This document shows, piece after piece, positions 15,788-25,749 of a stretch of DNA of 40,571 nucleotides; position 1 is the stretch's first letter; the number at the start of each line of letters is the position of its first letter. The notes beneath the pieces were generated by a model. The model was not told the origin of the DNA. It saw only the letters and a program-made list of their open reading frames with translations, and searched no databases. Position numbers and translations under genes: made by a program. This stretch comes from CAZGSN01 sp964371655 (GTDB lineage Bacteria > Desulfobacterota > Binatia > HRBIN30): contig CAYJOD010000057.1 in the NCBI GenBank assembly GCA_964371655.1, positions 1-40,571 on the forward strand, written 5' to 3'.

Positions 15788-18505
15788 TCACGGTAGGGCG
15801 CGCTGGGCCATGAAGATGTCGGCGGTTCCGTTGCGGTCGTCTTCCCAGACGACGTAGAGCCGCGCCCCATCCGCGTCGGCGCTGTCGACGCAGAGGTCGG
15901 GACGGTACTGGTTGCTCGGACCGTCGCCGCTGTCGTCAACGCGCTCGTCGTGGTCGAAGTGCAAGCCTCCGTCGCGACTGCGCGTGAAGACGATGTCGTT
16001 GTTGCCGAGGCGGTTGTCCTGCCACACGGCCAGCACCTGATCGCCGTACAGCGCCACGCTTGGGAACCATTGATTGCTGGGCACGTCGCGGTCGATATGG
16101 AAGTCCAGCGCCGAGGAGTCGATCTGTCGATTCGCCGCGAAGTGGCGTCCGCCGTCCTGGCTGCGCGCGTAGTAAATGTCGGTGTCGCTGTCGGTGTCAC
16201 GACGATCGGCCCAGACGGCGTGAACCAGTCCCCGCCCCGATAGCGCGATCGAAGGGTGATCATGAATGCGTTCGAGTCCGGCGAAATCGTCGACCCTCAC
16301 ATTCGACGAGAAACCATGCCCGCCGAGCGAATGCGCCAGATAGATGTCCCAGTTGTAATTGCGAAAATCGGTCCAAACGACATAGATACGCCCGGCGCGT
16401 TCGGCGACCACCGGGGCCCACTTGTTATCGAGCTGCGTCGCCGCCTGCACCGGCGGCCCAGAGTCGACGCGCACGCTGGCGGCGAAGCGACTGCCTTGGT
16501 TGCGGCCGCGCGCAAAATAGATGTGCTCGAGGGGTACACCGGTGCTGGCGTGATCGCGTTCGTCGACCCACGCCACCAGCGGGTTGCGCGCTTGCGTTAC
16601 CGTCAGCGTCGGGTTCCACTTCCCCGCCGTTTCCGCACCCTGGTCGACACGAACGTCGGCGCCCAGCTTGTGGCCGGCGCCATCGAAGCGCGCCAGCTTG
16701 ATGCGGCCACAAGCGTCGTCGCGCCCGCTGCAGAGCTCCTGCCACACGACGAAGAGGGCCTGGCCATCGTTGCTGAGGCCCAGGGCTGGACGCAGCTCGA
16801 CGACGGATCCGGCCGGGTTATCGCTGACACGCTGCTCCTCGAAGTGCAGGCCGCGGTCATGGCTGACGGAAAGATGGATGTTCTCGTTTCCCAAACGGTT
16901 GTCCTGCCAGGCGACGTAAACGCTGCCCGCATGCGCGGCGATGCGCGCGTGCTGGTGGCGCACCGCGAGCGCGGTGTTGACCTGAATGCTGAACCCGAAG
17001 TTGGTCGGCACCGGTGGCGTCGTATCGGGCGCGACGGGGTTGTTCGGATCGTCCGGCAGTTGCAGATCGGCCCAGATCAGCGCCTCCCGGTAGCCGTTCT
17101 CGCAGGCGCCAAAGCTGGTGGGACTCTGACAGCGCGGCAGCGCCGCGGGGAGCAGATGCGCACCCGAGTCAGCAAGGGCTGTGCGCCGTGACGCGATGCC
17201 AAGCTGCGCATCGGCGACGCCGGGGTCCGGAAGGATCCACCCTCCGATCTCGATGAATCCCGAATCCGGATTCTGCCCGATCCATGCCGTGCTCGGATCG
17301 AGCGGCGGCAACACATTCTTGCGGCGCTTGCCGACGATCGATGACTGACCATCGAAGGTCACCTCAAAGAGATTGCCGGTCAGACTCGGGGCGATGTTGT
17401 AGAGAAAGCTCGGGTTGCGCTGGACCTGCGCGAAGCCTCCGGCCTTGTAGCCGTCCGGCTGCCACGGGCTAGCGACGTACGCCCATTCGCTGAAAGCTTC
17501 CGGCTGCAGAATCAGATTGGCACCCTTAGCGTCGTAACGATCGTTCACGTCGATCATCCACGCGTCCTTCGAAATCACCGCCGCCAGCCGGCCCACGGGG
17601 GTGTCGACGACATCGAGATCCTGAATACGACCAAAGGAGAGCGGCAAGATGTCCTGCTCCGCCTCGGTCAGATACGCCTTGTTCAGACTGCCACGTAGAA
17701 TGCCATCGGTGTCCGCGGGACTACGCAGTGTCGTGCCGTCGGGAGCGGCGAGCACGACGTTACCCTCCGGGTCGAAGATGAAAGTGGTGTTGAAGACGTC
17801 GCCCGCCACCGCCAGGTAAGCGTAGGTCCGCGTCGCCGCTTCATCCGGATCGCGCAACAACTCGACCAAGGCGGCGTCGGCGCTCGCCTCGATGCGACGC
17901 GCCGGGGCCACGTTCGCGGTTGCCGTGAGGTAGACTCCGTAGGTTAGCGCGATGTCGCGAAAGGTCTCGTAGAACGAGCGGTAGAGGGTGTCGGTCTCGG
18001 CGAGCAGCAGATAACGCACGCCCTCCAGCCCAGGGTAGAGCTGCGAGTAGTATTGAATCTGCCGCGCATAGGAGATGCCCAAGGAACCAAACGCCGCCGT
18101 CGAGCCCTGTTGCACCGTCACCCGGCGAGCGTGCGCGCCGCGGCTACCGATGAGCGCCGCGACCAGGCCGACGTCCTCGGGGAAGTTGACCAAGGCCAGC
18201 GCCGGCGCATTGGCATCGCGCGGGCGAATGTGACTGGCGACGTCATCGACTTCGACCTGAACCAGTTCGCCACGGCGAGGCTGCTGCGCATCCACCAACG
18301 CGAACATCTTATCGCGGAAGTTCTGGTACGAATCGGCGTAGCGGACCTCGAGCTTGTTGCCCACGGCGAAGACGCGAACGGTCGTCGCGAAGGATGGAAC
18401 GGCGGCGAGAAGCAAGGAGAGGAGCCCGCCCAGCAAGGCGATGAGACGGAGCCTTTGGAGTGCGGCGGCTCGCCGCCGCTTTGATGCCTCTTCCACTGTG
18501 TTCAT
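15788..18505 (-). CDS. Exported nitrilase-like domain fused to BNR/sialidase-like repeats
   Basis: Starting at ATG 18505 the product has 905 residues, with a basic N-terminus and a signal peptide (LIALLGGLLSLLLAAVPSFA, about 22-41). Residues ~42-390 resemble the carbon-nitrogen hydrolase (nitrilase) fold: ALALVNFPED as the Glu region, LNKAYLTEAEQDILPLSFG as the Lys region, and GRLAAVISKDAWMIDVNDRY with GANLILQPEA where the catalytic Cys is expected; that position is Ser. The C-terminal half has five to six Asp-box-like units (YVAWQDNRLGNENI, YVVWTDFRNYNWDI, HAVWADRRD, LAVWQDNRLGNNDI, YVVWEDDRNGTADI), a likely beta-propeller as in sialidases. The fusion and the missing Cys suggest a non-catalytic binding role, which is inference. 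A REP pair overlaps its start. Confidence 0.75.
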   Translation of the reverse strand: MNTVEEASKRRRAAALQRLRLIALLGGLLSLLLAAVPSFATTVRVFAVGNKLEVRYADSYQNFRDKMFALVDAQQPRRGELVQVEVDDVASHIRPRDANAPALALVNFPEDVGLVAALIGSRGAHARRVTVQQGSTAAFGSLGISYARQIQYYSQLYPGLEGVRYLLLAETDTLYRSFYETFRDIALTYGVYLTATANVAPARRIEASADAALVELLRDPDEAATRTYAYLAVAGDVFNTTFIFDPEGNVVLAAPDGTTLRSPADTDGILRGSLNKAYLTEAEQDILPLSFGRIQDLDVVDTPVGRLAAVISKDAWMIDVNDRYDAKGANLILQPEAFSEWAYVASPWQPDGYKAGGFAQVQRNPSFLYNIAPSLTGNLFEVTFDGQSSIVGKRRKNVLPPLDPSTAWIGQNPDSGFIEIGGWILPDPGVADAQLGIASRRTALADSGAHLLPAALPRCQSPTSFGACENGYREALIWADLQLPDDPNNPVAPDTTPPVPTNFGFSIQVNTALAVRHQHARIAAHAGSVYVAWQDNRLGNENIHLSVSHDRGLHFEEQRVSDNPAGSVVELRPALGLSNDGQALFVVWQELCSGRDDACGRIKLARFDGAGHKLGADVRVDQGAETAGKWNPTLTVTQARNPLVAWVDERDHASTGVPLEHIYFARGRNQGSRFAASVRVDSGPPVQAATQLDNKWAPVVAERAGRIYVVWTDFRNYNWDIYLAHSLGGHGFSSNVRVDDFAGLERIHDHPSIALSGRGLVHAVWADRRDTDSDTDIYYARSQDGGRHFAANRQIDSSALDFHIDRDVPSNQWFPSVALYGDQVLAVWQDNRLGNNDIVFTRSRDGGLHFDHDERVDDSGDGPSNQYRPDLCVDSADADGARLYVVWEDDRNGTADIFMAQRALP

Positions 18506-18548
18506 TGCCTTGCCACGACAAAGCGGGAGCAAGCTCCCGCACTCCAAA
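18454..18548. repeat. REP-like heterotypic pair overlapping a start codon
   Basis: G-type hairpin at 18454-18483 (TTTGGAGTGCGGCGGCTCGC and on) and an inverted S-type at 18519-18548 (CAAAGCGGGAGCAAGC and on). The ATG of the nitrilase-like gene (18505, minus strand) lies in the spacer, and the G-type arm encodes residues of its N-terminus (KRRRAAALQR). Confidence 0.88.
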
Positions 18549-18654
18549 CGCCTCCTCAACAAGCGGTTCGCGGGTCGGGCGGGGTGTGCGGGCTGTAGTG
18601 GATTGCGCGCGAATACAGGGCGGCCGGCACAGCCGGCCCTACGAAACTCCCACC

Positions 18655-18690
18655 CGCGTCATCCGTGTCATCGGTGGATTCTTGCGCTCA
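18655..18690. repeat. Half of a GTCATC word-array repeat
   Basis: The words GCGTCATCCGTGTCATCGGTG followed by GATTCTTG match the arms at 1-38 and 5512-5533. A mirrored partner is not obvious here. Confidence 0.5.
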
Positions 18691-18698
18691 GATGGAGC

Positions 18699-19136
18699 CT
18701 AGGAGCCCAGCTTCTTGACGATCGCGCTGGCGAGCTTGCCGTCGAACTGACCCGCATGGCGCTCGCGCAGCTTCGCCATGATCGGACCAATCTGAGTGCC
18801 GCCGAGCTCGGCGGCGAGCTCCTTGATGATGTCGGTCAGTGCTTCCTCGCTCAATTGTTGCGGCAGGTAGACCTCGAGCAGTCGCTTCTCGGCTTCATTC
18901 GACTGCACCAGATCGGAGCGATTCGCCTGCTTGGCGAACTCGATGGTTTCGCTGCGCTTGTTGAGCTCCTTGCGCACGATCGCCGTGATGTCTGCCGGCT
19001 CGAGCTCGGGCACCATCTTCTCGACCTTGAGGTTCTTGATCGCAGTGATCAGACCGCGCAGGACGAGCACCTTCTCCTGCTCACGTGCCTTCATCGCCGT
19101 GTGCAGGTCTTCTTGCAGTTTGACTTCGGTGACCAT
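18699..19136 (-). CDS. yqeY: GatB/YqeY domain protein
   Basis: A 145-residue YqeY-family protein, related to the tail domain of the GatB amidotransferase subunit that contacts tRNA; the free-standing form has no firmly established function. Recognisable blocks are LQEDLHTAMKAREQEKVLVL (helical), LITAIKNLKVEK, IVRKELNKRSETIEFAKQAN, EVYLPQQLSEEAL and IGPIMAKLRERHAGQFDGKL with a final VKKLGS. The ATG at 19136, two bases after the FG-GAP gene stop, gives the usual length; ATG at 19148 overlaps that gene and is possible. Confidence 0.92.
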   Translation of the reverse strand: MVTEVKLQEDLHTAMKAREQEKVLVLRGLITAIKNLKVEKMVPELEPADITAIVRKELNKRSETIEFAKQANRSDLVQSNEAEKRLLEVYLPQQLSEEALTDIIKELAAELGGTQIGPIMAKLRERHAGQFDGKLASAIVKKLGS

Positions 19137-19137
19137 T

Positions 19138-21699
19138 TCAAAGCTCATGGAACAGCCGCTGCACGAGCGCAAGCGTATCGAGTCGATCGGCGCTGCCATC
19201 GCCGTTTGAATCGAGCCCGGGAGACCCGGCGAAAGCACCACGTCCAACGTCCTCGGCGCGACGCACGCCACCGTCGGCGAGATCACGCGCCAGGGCAATA
19301 GTATCAGCGGCCGAGACCACGGCATCGTTGTTCCCGTCGCCGCGTACAATCGAAGTGACGGAATCATTCGAGAGTATCGCCATCGAGGCGACGAAGATGG
19401 TGACGGCTCCGACATCGTAGCGGCCGTCGCCATCGAAGTCGCCGGCGCTCACGGCGATCGGCTGCCGGCTGACACCGGATGATGCGAGGGCGAAGAGTCG
19501 CGCCGCGCCGCGGCTACGAGCGACATACACCGAGTTCTTAGCCTGGTCCGCGACCACAAGATCAGGGATGCCGTCGCCGCTTACATCCCGACTCGCCAGC
19601 CCCGACGGACCGCTGAACGTTCCCGCGTCCTTTCGGGTCGGAAACGCGGCGGTGCCATCGCCGTAGGAGACGGTCACTTTGCGGTCGCTCCCCGCCGAGA
19701 GGATCGCGATATCATCGTGCTGGTCACGGTCGAAGTCTCCGACCGCCACCGCCTGGGCGTTATTGATCGTCGCGATCGGCAAGCCGGAAACGGCAAAGCC
19801 GCCGGCGCCGTCACCGAGCAGAATCGCGCTGCCCGCGCTCGAGCCGCTGGCGACGACCAAATCGAGCTGGCCGTCTTCGTTGAAGTCGCCGCTGTCGATC
19901 GCCACCGCGTTCGCTGTCACGGCGATGCTGTTCGTGGCGCCGAGGCCGGTTCCCGTAGCCAAGCGAACATCGACGGCCCCGGTTGACTCGGTCGTCCCCG
20001 GCACCACCCGACTCACGGCGACGTCGTCGCGGCCATCGTGGTTCCAATCACCGACGACCATGGCGGAGATCCCGTCGGCCATCGCGTACGACTGGACGTT
20101 CTCGAAGCCGCCCGCAGCCTTGCCTAGGAACACCACGAGCGAGGACGGGGTATCATTGAGGGCGAGGACATCGAGGATACCGTCACCATTCACGTCGCCG
20201 TGGGCGATGGCGACGGGATCAGCGACCGGGAAATTCTGCACGACCTCGGGAACGCCAACTCCTGCCGGTGAGCGATACACCTCGACAAACCCCGGTGCGC
20301 TCAGCCCGGCATTAGCGTGCGCAACGATCAAGTCGGAACGCCCGTCGCCATCGACGTCACCGTTGGTGATCACCGAAGGATTATCCGCCGTCACGACGTC
20401 TTGAATCGCAGCAACCTTGCCGTCGGGACGTTTTAGGATGACGGCTACGGTGGGGGAGTTATCGCCGAAGTTGAGGCTGATGGCATCGGCGCTACCGTCA
20501 CTGTTCACGTCGGCAGCCAGGACCCCCACGGGTTCCTGGTCGGCGACATACGCACTAAGACCGGCGAAGCCGCCAGCGCCGTCGCCGAGCAGGATGGCCG
20601 CTTCGCTACTGCGGTTATTGGCCACAAAGATATCGGGCTTGCCATCCTTGTCGAAGTCCCCGATCGCAACCGCGCTCGGATAGCTACCGGTCCCGCCCGA
20701 AGCGTAGTCGGTTGCGGTGCCGAAACCACCTCCCGGCGTAGCCAGAACGACGGAGATGCTATCCGAGCTGCGGTTGGCCGCCACCAGGTCCAAGCGGCCA
20801 TCGTGGTTGAGGTCGGCGGCCGCAAGTGCGACCGGCTCCAAGCCCACGCTTATCGTAGTCCCCGGGGTTTCCAGGTGTCCTGGGTGGTAACTCGTATCCT
20901 GCGCCGGTGGCGTATCCTGCGCCGGTGGAACGTAGCGCAGGATACGAATGGAGTTGTCGAACGCGCTCGCCACGGCCACGTCGGGAATGGCATCATCGGT
21001 AAAGTCGCCAACGACCATTGCGGTCACGCCGGCTCCGGCCGCGAACGGGCAGGACGTCACCTCGGGGGCGCCTGGACAGTCTTCTTTGAAGCTGCCATTG
21101 CCCTGGCCCAGTAGAACCTGAACCGTAGCACCGGCGCCATCGTCGATGAGCACGACGACATCTAGGTTTCGATCCGCGGGCGGTACGGGTGTTGGGCTTC
21201 CATCATCGTTGAGTTGAGCGCTGGCCACGGCGACCGGTGTACCTGCAAGCGAGAGCTCGTCTCCTTGCGCGCTCAGAGGCGCGGCTTGAACACCGGTGCC
21301 GCGGAAAACTTGCAGTTTCTTCGAGGTCCCCGCGACGACGAGATCCTGCCGTTGATCGCCGTCGAAATCACCGACCGCCATGGCATTTGGAATCGCATCT
21401 AGGTCGGTGGTGTGGCCGGGTGAGAACGTACCATCGGCGTGGCCCTCGCCATCGGCGCGGCCGTAAAGTAGAGCCGCCACTTGGGTTTGCTGTACCACAA
21501 CGATGTCGAGAAGACCGTCTGCCGGTCCGTTCGGCGAACCAATGTCGACCAGCACGGCCTGTACCGGGAAGGCGCTTTCCGAGCTTCCGGGTAGCGCGAA
21601 CGTGTCCGCCGTGCGAAACATCTGCGCCTCGGCTACGCCGCCGACACAGACGGCGAGCGCGAACACAATCCACTTCCCAGCCATGATCCGTCGATCCAT
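19138..21699 (-). CDS. Secreted FG-GAP/VCBS repeat protein with EF-hand (dockerin-like) end
   Basis: An exported 853-residue protein: signal peptide in residues 1-25 (KWIVFALAVCVGGVAEAQ), then about twelve FG-GAP/VCBS units, each with a calcium-loop-like core such as GDFDGDQRQDLVVA, DLNHDGRLDLVAAN, GDFDKDGKPDIFVA, GDVDGDGRSDLIVA, GDWNHDGRDDVAVS and GDFNEDGQLDLVVA. These form integrin-alpha-like beta-propellers that bind calcium. The last 65 residues hold GDGNNDAVVSAADTIALARD and DSNGDGSADRLDTLALVQRL, a dockerin-like EF-hand pair. A clear GAGGAG lies seven bases before the ATG at 21699. It almost touches yqeY downstream. A surface or matrix protein is likely; the ligand is unknown. Confidence 0.88.
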   Translation of the reverse strand: MDRRIMAGKWIVFALAVCVGGVAEAQMFRTADTFALPGSSESAFPVQAVLVDIGSPNGPADGLLDIVVVQQTQVAALLYGRADGEGHADGTFSPGHTTDLDAIPNAMAVGDFDGDQRQDLVVAGTSKKLQVFRGTGVQAAPLSAQGDELSLAGTPVAVASAQLNDDGSPTPVPPADRNLDVVVLIDDGAGATVQVLLGQGNGSFKEDCPGAPEVTSCPFAAGAGVTAMVVGDFTDDAIPDVAVASAFDNSIRILRYVPPAQDTPPAQDTSYHPGHLETPGTTISVGLEPVALAAADLNHDGRLDLVAANRSSDSISVVLATPGGGFGTATDYASGGTGSYPSAVAIGDFDKDGKPDIFVANNRSSEAAILLGDGAGGFAGLSAYVADQEPVGVLAADVNSDGSADAISLNFGDNSPTVAVILKRPDGKVAAIQDVVTADNPSVITNGDVDGDGRSDLIVAHANAGLSAPGFVEVYRSPAGVGVPEVVQNFPVADPVAIAHGDVNGDGILDVLALNDTPSSLVVFLGKAAGGFENVQSYAMADGISAMVVGDWNHDGRDDVAVSRVVPGTTESTGAVDVRLATGTGLGATNSIAVTANAVAIDSGDFNEDGQLDLVVASGSSAGSAILLGDGAGGFAVSGLPIATINNAQAVAVGDFDRDQHDDIAILSAGSDRKVTVSYGDGTAAFPTRKDAGTFSGPSGLASRDVSGDGIPDLVVADQAKNSVYVARSRGAARLFALASSGVSRQPIAVSAGDFDGDGRYDVGAVTIFVASMAILSNDSVTSIVRGDGNNDAVVSAADTIALARDLADGGVRRAEDVGRGAFAGSPGLDSNGDGSADRLDTLALVQRLFHEL

Positions 21700-21758
21700 G
21701 CTTCGTCTCCTCTAGAACCCGAGGACGCGTCTTCTCGCCGCGGCCAGCTGCGTATCAT

Positions 21759-21784
21759 TTGCCAAGAGTTGCTGTGCTTGGCAA
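21759..21784. promoter_or_regulatory. Operator-like inverted repeat upstream of the FG-GAP gene
   Basis: A perfect 8-base inverted repeat TTGCCAAG-N10-CTTGGCAA lies 60-85 bases upstream of the FG-GAP gene start. The arm spacing fits a dimeric repressor site or a small hairpin in the leader. No regulator gene lies nearby to pair with it. Confidence 0.4.
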
Positions 21785-21797
21785 TGCAAGGACTTCT

Positions 21798-21865
21798 CGG
21801 GGCTAGGGACTCGGGACTTGGGACTCGCAGAGCTGACCTCCCCAGCCCCCAGTCCCGAGCCCCAA
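21798..21865. repeat. Mirrored word-array hairpin (GGGACTCGGG / CCCGAGTCCC)
   Basis: The left arm (21798-21827) repeats GGGACT/TCGGGACTTGGGACTC words. The right arm (21841-21865) is the mirrored CCCAGCCCCCAGTCCCGAGC. It lies between lepB and the FG-GAP gene. Related wording stands alone at 15650-15685 and 32205-32235. Confidence 0.75.
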
Positions 21866-21879
21866 GTCACCGTTTCTCG

Positions 21880-22557
21880 TCAATCAATCAGCTTTCCCAG
21901 GCGCTCCCAGCGCACCCAACGATCTTCCCCATCCCATGACCAATAGACGAGAAACGCCTTGCCGCGCACGGCGGCTATATCCACGAAGCCCCAGTAGCGA
22001 CTGTCGTAGCTGCGATCGCGGTTGTCTCCCATGACGAACAAGTGGCCTGCGGGCACAGTGACCGGTCCAAAATTGTCGCGCCCATCGGCACGGTGCGACG
22101 TTCCGAGACCCTCGACGTAAAAGGCGTGCGGATCATGCGCTTTCTTGCCGTTCACGTAGACAACTTTGCGGCGCACCTGGATGACGTCTCCGGGCAGCCC
22201 AACCACGCGCTTGATGAAGTCTTTGCTGGAATCGACGGGGTAGATGAACACCACGACCTCGCCGCGCCGCGGGACGCGCCCCGGCAAGATGGGGATGTCC
22301 AAGAACGGCAGGCGCACACCATAGATGAACTTGTTGACCAGAATGTGGTCGCCGATCTCCAAGGTCGGCAGCATCGATCCCGACGGGATTTTGAACGCCT
22401 GCACGACAACACCGCGAATCGCAAACGCCAGGACCAGAGCAATCGCCAGAGCTTCGACGTATTCGCGTAGCGCCGACCGCGATCGCGACGCGGGCGCGGT
22501 TATCGCCACGGGCAGTGCCGGCGACAGGGGAGTCAGGTCTTCTTGCGGCAGCGACAT
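21880..22557 (-). CDS. lepB: Signal peptidase I
   Basis: Removes signal peptides from Sec-exported proteins at the outer face of the inner membrane. The 225-residue form from ATG 22557 has an N-terminal membrane anchor (about 34-54, ALAIALVLAFAIRGVVV), the catalytic serine box SGSMLPT (S61), the lysine box DFIKRVVGLPGD (K116), and the later conserved GHLFVMGDNRDRSYDSRYWG. In-frame sequence upstream of this ATG is word-array repeat DNA, so the longer reading is rejected. It follows lepA on the same strand, the usual lepA-lepB order. It would process the several exported proteins in this window. Confidence 0.96.
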   Translation of the reverse strand: MSLPQEDLTPLSPALPVAITAPASRSRSALREYVEALAIALVLAFAIRGVVVQAFKIPSGSMLPTLEIGDHILVNKFIYGVRLPFLDIPILPGRVPRRGEVVVFIYPVDSSKDFIKRVVGLPGDVIQVRRKVVYVNGKKAHDPHAFYVEGLGTSHRADGRDNFGPVTVPAGHLFVMGDNRDRSYDSRYWGFVDIAAVRGKAFLVYWSWDGEDRWVRWERLGKLID

Positions 22558-22600
22558 GGGCGATCCAACCACACGTCTCGGGAACTTACACAAATCAACG

Positions 22601-22696
22601 GGACTGAGGGGCAAAGGGCTCAGGGGCAAAGGGGAGTCGGATCGTCAGCATCTCTTCCCTGTGCCCCTTGCTCCCTCGGTCCCTTTGCCCCTTCGG
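22601..22696. repeat. Mirrored word-array hairpin (GAGGGGCAAAGGG / CCCTTTGCCCC)
   Basis: Left arm 22601-22637 with GGGGCAAAGGG words; right arm 22655-22696 with TGCCCCTTGCTCCC and CCCTTTGCCCC. It separates lepA from lepB. Confidence 0.75.
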
Positions 22697-22723
22697 GTAA
22701 CTTCCAAGACATTGCGCCTGCGC

Positions 22724-24523
22724 TCAGCTCTCCACTTTGAGCACGGCGAGGAAGGCTTCTTGGGGGATTTCGACGCGTCCTACCTGCTTCATGCGGCGCT
22801 TGCCCTCTTTCTGCTTTTCGAGGAGCTTGCGCTTGCGCGTGATGTCGCCGCCGTAGCATTTCGCGGTGACGTTCTTGCGGATGGCCTTCACGGTCTCCCT
22901 AGCGATGACCTTCTGGCCGATCGAAGCCTGGATGACGACCTCGAACATCTGCCGCGGGATGAGCTCGCGCATCTTCTCGGTCAGCTCGCGGCCACGCATG
23001 TAGGAGCGCTCGCGATGCACGATCAAGGATAACGCGTCGACGGGCTCACCGTTGATACGAACGTCGAGCTTGACCAGATCGGCTGCCCGCATCTCCTGGA
23101 ACTCCCAATCGAGCGAGGCGTAGCCGCGACTCACCGACTTGAGGCGGTCGAAGAAATCGAGAACGATCTCGTTCAGCGGCAGGTCGTAGGTCAGCATGAT
23201 GCGGCCGCGCCCGAGGTACTTCAGCTCGCGCTGGCGGCCGCGTTTGTCTTCGCACAGCTTGAGCACGGCGCCGAGGTAGGTCTCCGGGACGTGCACCGTC
23301 GCCAGAATGATCGGCTCTTCGATCTTGGCGATCTCCTGGATCGGCGGCAGCTTGGCCGGGCTGTCGACGTTGAGCACCGCGCCGCTCTCCGTGGTCACGC
23401 GGTAGGCGACCGTCGGCGCGGTGGCGATCAGGCTCAAGCTGAACTCGCGCTCGAGGCGCTCGCGGACGATCTCCATATGCAGCAGTCCGAGGAACCCGCA
23501 GCGAAAGCCGAAGCCCAACGCCAGCGAGTTCTCGGGTTCGTAGGAGAACGACGAGTCGTTGAGACGCAGCTTCTCCATCGCGTCGCGCAAAGGCTCGTAT
23601 TGCGAGGTCTCGGTCGGATACAAGCCGCTGAAGACCATCGGCTTCACCGCCTTGAAGCCGGGGAACGCCGCCGCCGTCGGCCGCTGCACTTCGGTCAAGG
23701 TGTCGCCGATCTGGGTCTCGCGAACTTCCTTGATCCCGGCAATGACGAAGCCGACCTCGCCGGCAGCGAGGGCATCGACGTCCTGCGGGCGCGGCGAGAA
23801 AACGCCGACGCGCAGCACGTCGTACTGCTTGCCGCTGGCCATCATGAGGACGCGCGTGCCTTTGCGAACGACGCCGTCGAAAAGGCGCACGACCATGACC
23901 ACGCCGCTGTACGGATCGAACCAGCTGTCGAAGAGAAGCGCCTTCAGCGGCGCCGTCTCGTCGCCCTTGGGCGGCGAGATGTGCTCGATGATTCCTTCGA
24001 GCACATCCTCGGTGCCGATGCCCTGCTTGGCGCTCGTGTCGACAGCGTAGGCGGCGTCGAGGCCGATGATCTCCTCGATCTCCTTCTTGACGCGCTCGGG
24101 TTCGGCCCCCGGCAGATCGATCTTGTTGATCACCGGGAGCATCTCGAGATTGTTGTCGATCGCCAGGTACGCATTGGCGACGGTCTGCGCCTCGACGCCT
24201 TGCACGGCGTCGACCACCAGCAAGGCGCCCTCGCACGCCGATAGGCTGCGCGACACCTCGTAGGAGAAGTCGACGTGGCCCGGGGTGTCGATCAGGTTGA
24301 GCACGTACTCCAGCCCGTCGTGCGCCGTGTAGCGCAGGCGTACGGCGGTAGCTTTGATGGTAATCCCGCGCTCGCGTTCGAGATCCATGCTGTCGAGAAT
24401 CTGCGCCGTGCGCTCGCGCTCGGTAATCGTACCGGTGAACTCCAACAAACGATCGGCGAGCGTCGACTTGCCGTGGTCGATGTGGGCGACGATCGAAAAG
24501 TTGCGGATGCGGGAGATATCCAT
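22724..24523 (-). CDS. lepA: Elongation factor 4 (LepA)
   Basis: A ribosome-associated GTPase related to EF-G, affecting initiation or back-translocation and ribosome biogenesis. From ATG 24523 it has 599 residues, the length of E. coli LepA; a TTG nine bases upstream is less likely. The G motifs are clear: AHIDHGKST (13-21), DTPGH, NKID and TSAK. The family-specific C-terminal domain is present, with QASIGQKVIARETVKAIRKN, GGDITRKRKLLEKQKEGKRR and a final VPQEAFLAVLK-like end (IPQEAFLAVLKVES). It is followed by lepB. Confidence 0.97.
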   Translation of the reverse strand: MDISRIRNFSIVAHIDHGKSTLADRLLEFTGTITERERTAQILDSMDLERERGITIKATAVRLRYTAHDGLEYVLNLIDTPGHVDFSYEVSRSLSACEGALLVVDAVQGVEAQTVANAYLAIDNNLEMLPVINKIDLPGAEPERVKKEIEEIIGLDAAYAVDTSAKQGIGTEDVLEGIIEHISPPKGDETAPLKALLFDSWFDPYSGVVMVVRLFDGVVRKGTRVLMMASGKQYDVLRVGVFSPRPQDVDALAAGEVGFVIAGIKEVRETQIGDTLTEVQRPTAAAFPGFKAVKPMVFSGLYPTETSQYEPLRDAMEKLRLNDSSFSYEPENSLALGFGFRCGFLGLLHMEIVRERLEREFSLSLIATAPTVAYRVTTESGAVLNVDSPAKLPPIQEIAKIEEPIILATVHVPETYLGAVLKLCEDKRGRQRELKYLGRGRIMLTYDLPLNEIVLDFFDRLKSVSRGYASLDWEFQEMRAADLVKLDVRINGEPVDALSLIVHRERSYMRGRELTEKMRELIPRQMFEVVIQASIGQKVIARETVKAIRKNVTAKCYGGDITRKRKLLEKQKEGKRRMKQVGRVEIPQEAFLAVLKVES

Positions 24524-24579
24524 CAGCAGCAACCGCTGAGAACGCTTACACTAGTCTGACAGAGCCGGAATCGGACGGG

Positions 24580-24680
24580 AAGAAATGGAAAACAGGAAAC
24601 CGAAAACCGGAAATGGAAAACCGGCCAATTGACCGGTTTCCTGTCTCCGGTTTCTCGTCTCTGATTTTCCATTTCCTTTC
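24580..24680. repeat. Mirrored word-array hairpin (GGAAACCGAAAACC)
   Basis: Left arm 24580-24625 (GGAAAACAGGAAACCGAAAA and on) and right arm 24631-24680 (GACCGGTTTCCTGTCTCCGG and on), with almost no loop. It lies upstream of lepA, on the 3' side of the sugar-nucleotide genes. Closely similar wording is found inside the glycosyltransferase gene at 30361-30463. Confidence 0.82.
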
Positions 24681-24711
24681 CGTGCCGCTCAGGATCTTCC
24701 CGATTAGGGAC

Positions 24712-24755
24712 TAACCCTCTCCCTCTGGGTCCCTCTGGGAGAGGGCCGGGGTGAG
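24712..24755. repeat. Palindrome of the CCCTCTCCC / GGGAGAGGG family
   Basis: ACCCTCTCCCTCTGGGTCC with CTCTGGGAGAGGG, directly after the UDP-xylose-synthase-like gene (stop at 24768 on the minus strand). It may serve as its terminator hairpin, though there is no T-run. Related copies: 27135-27174, 30314-30346 and 30601-30632. Confidence 0.7.
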
Positions 24756-24767
24756 AGCAGACCGTGC

Positions 24768-25727
<960 letters not shown>

Positions 25728-25749
25728 GGTCGCGCTGCCTTCTGCGTCG

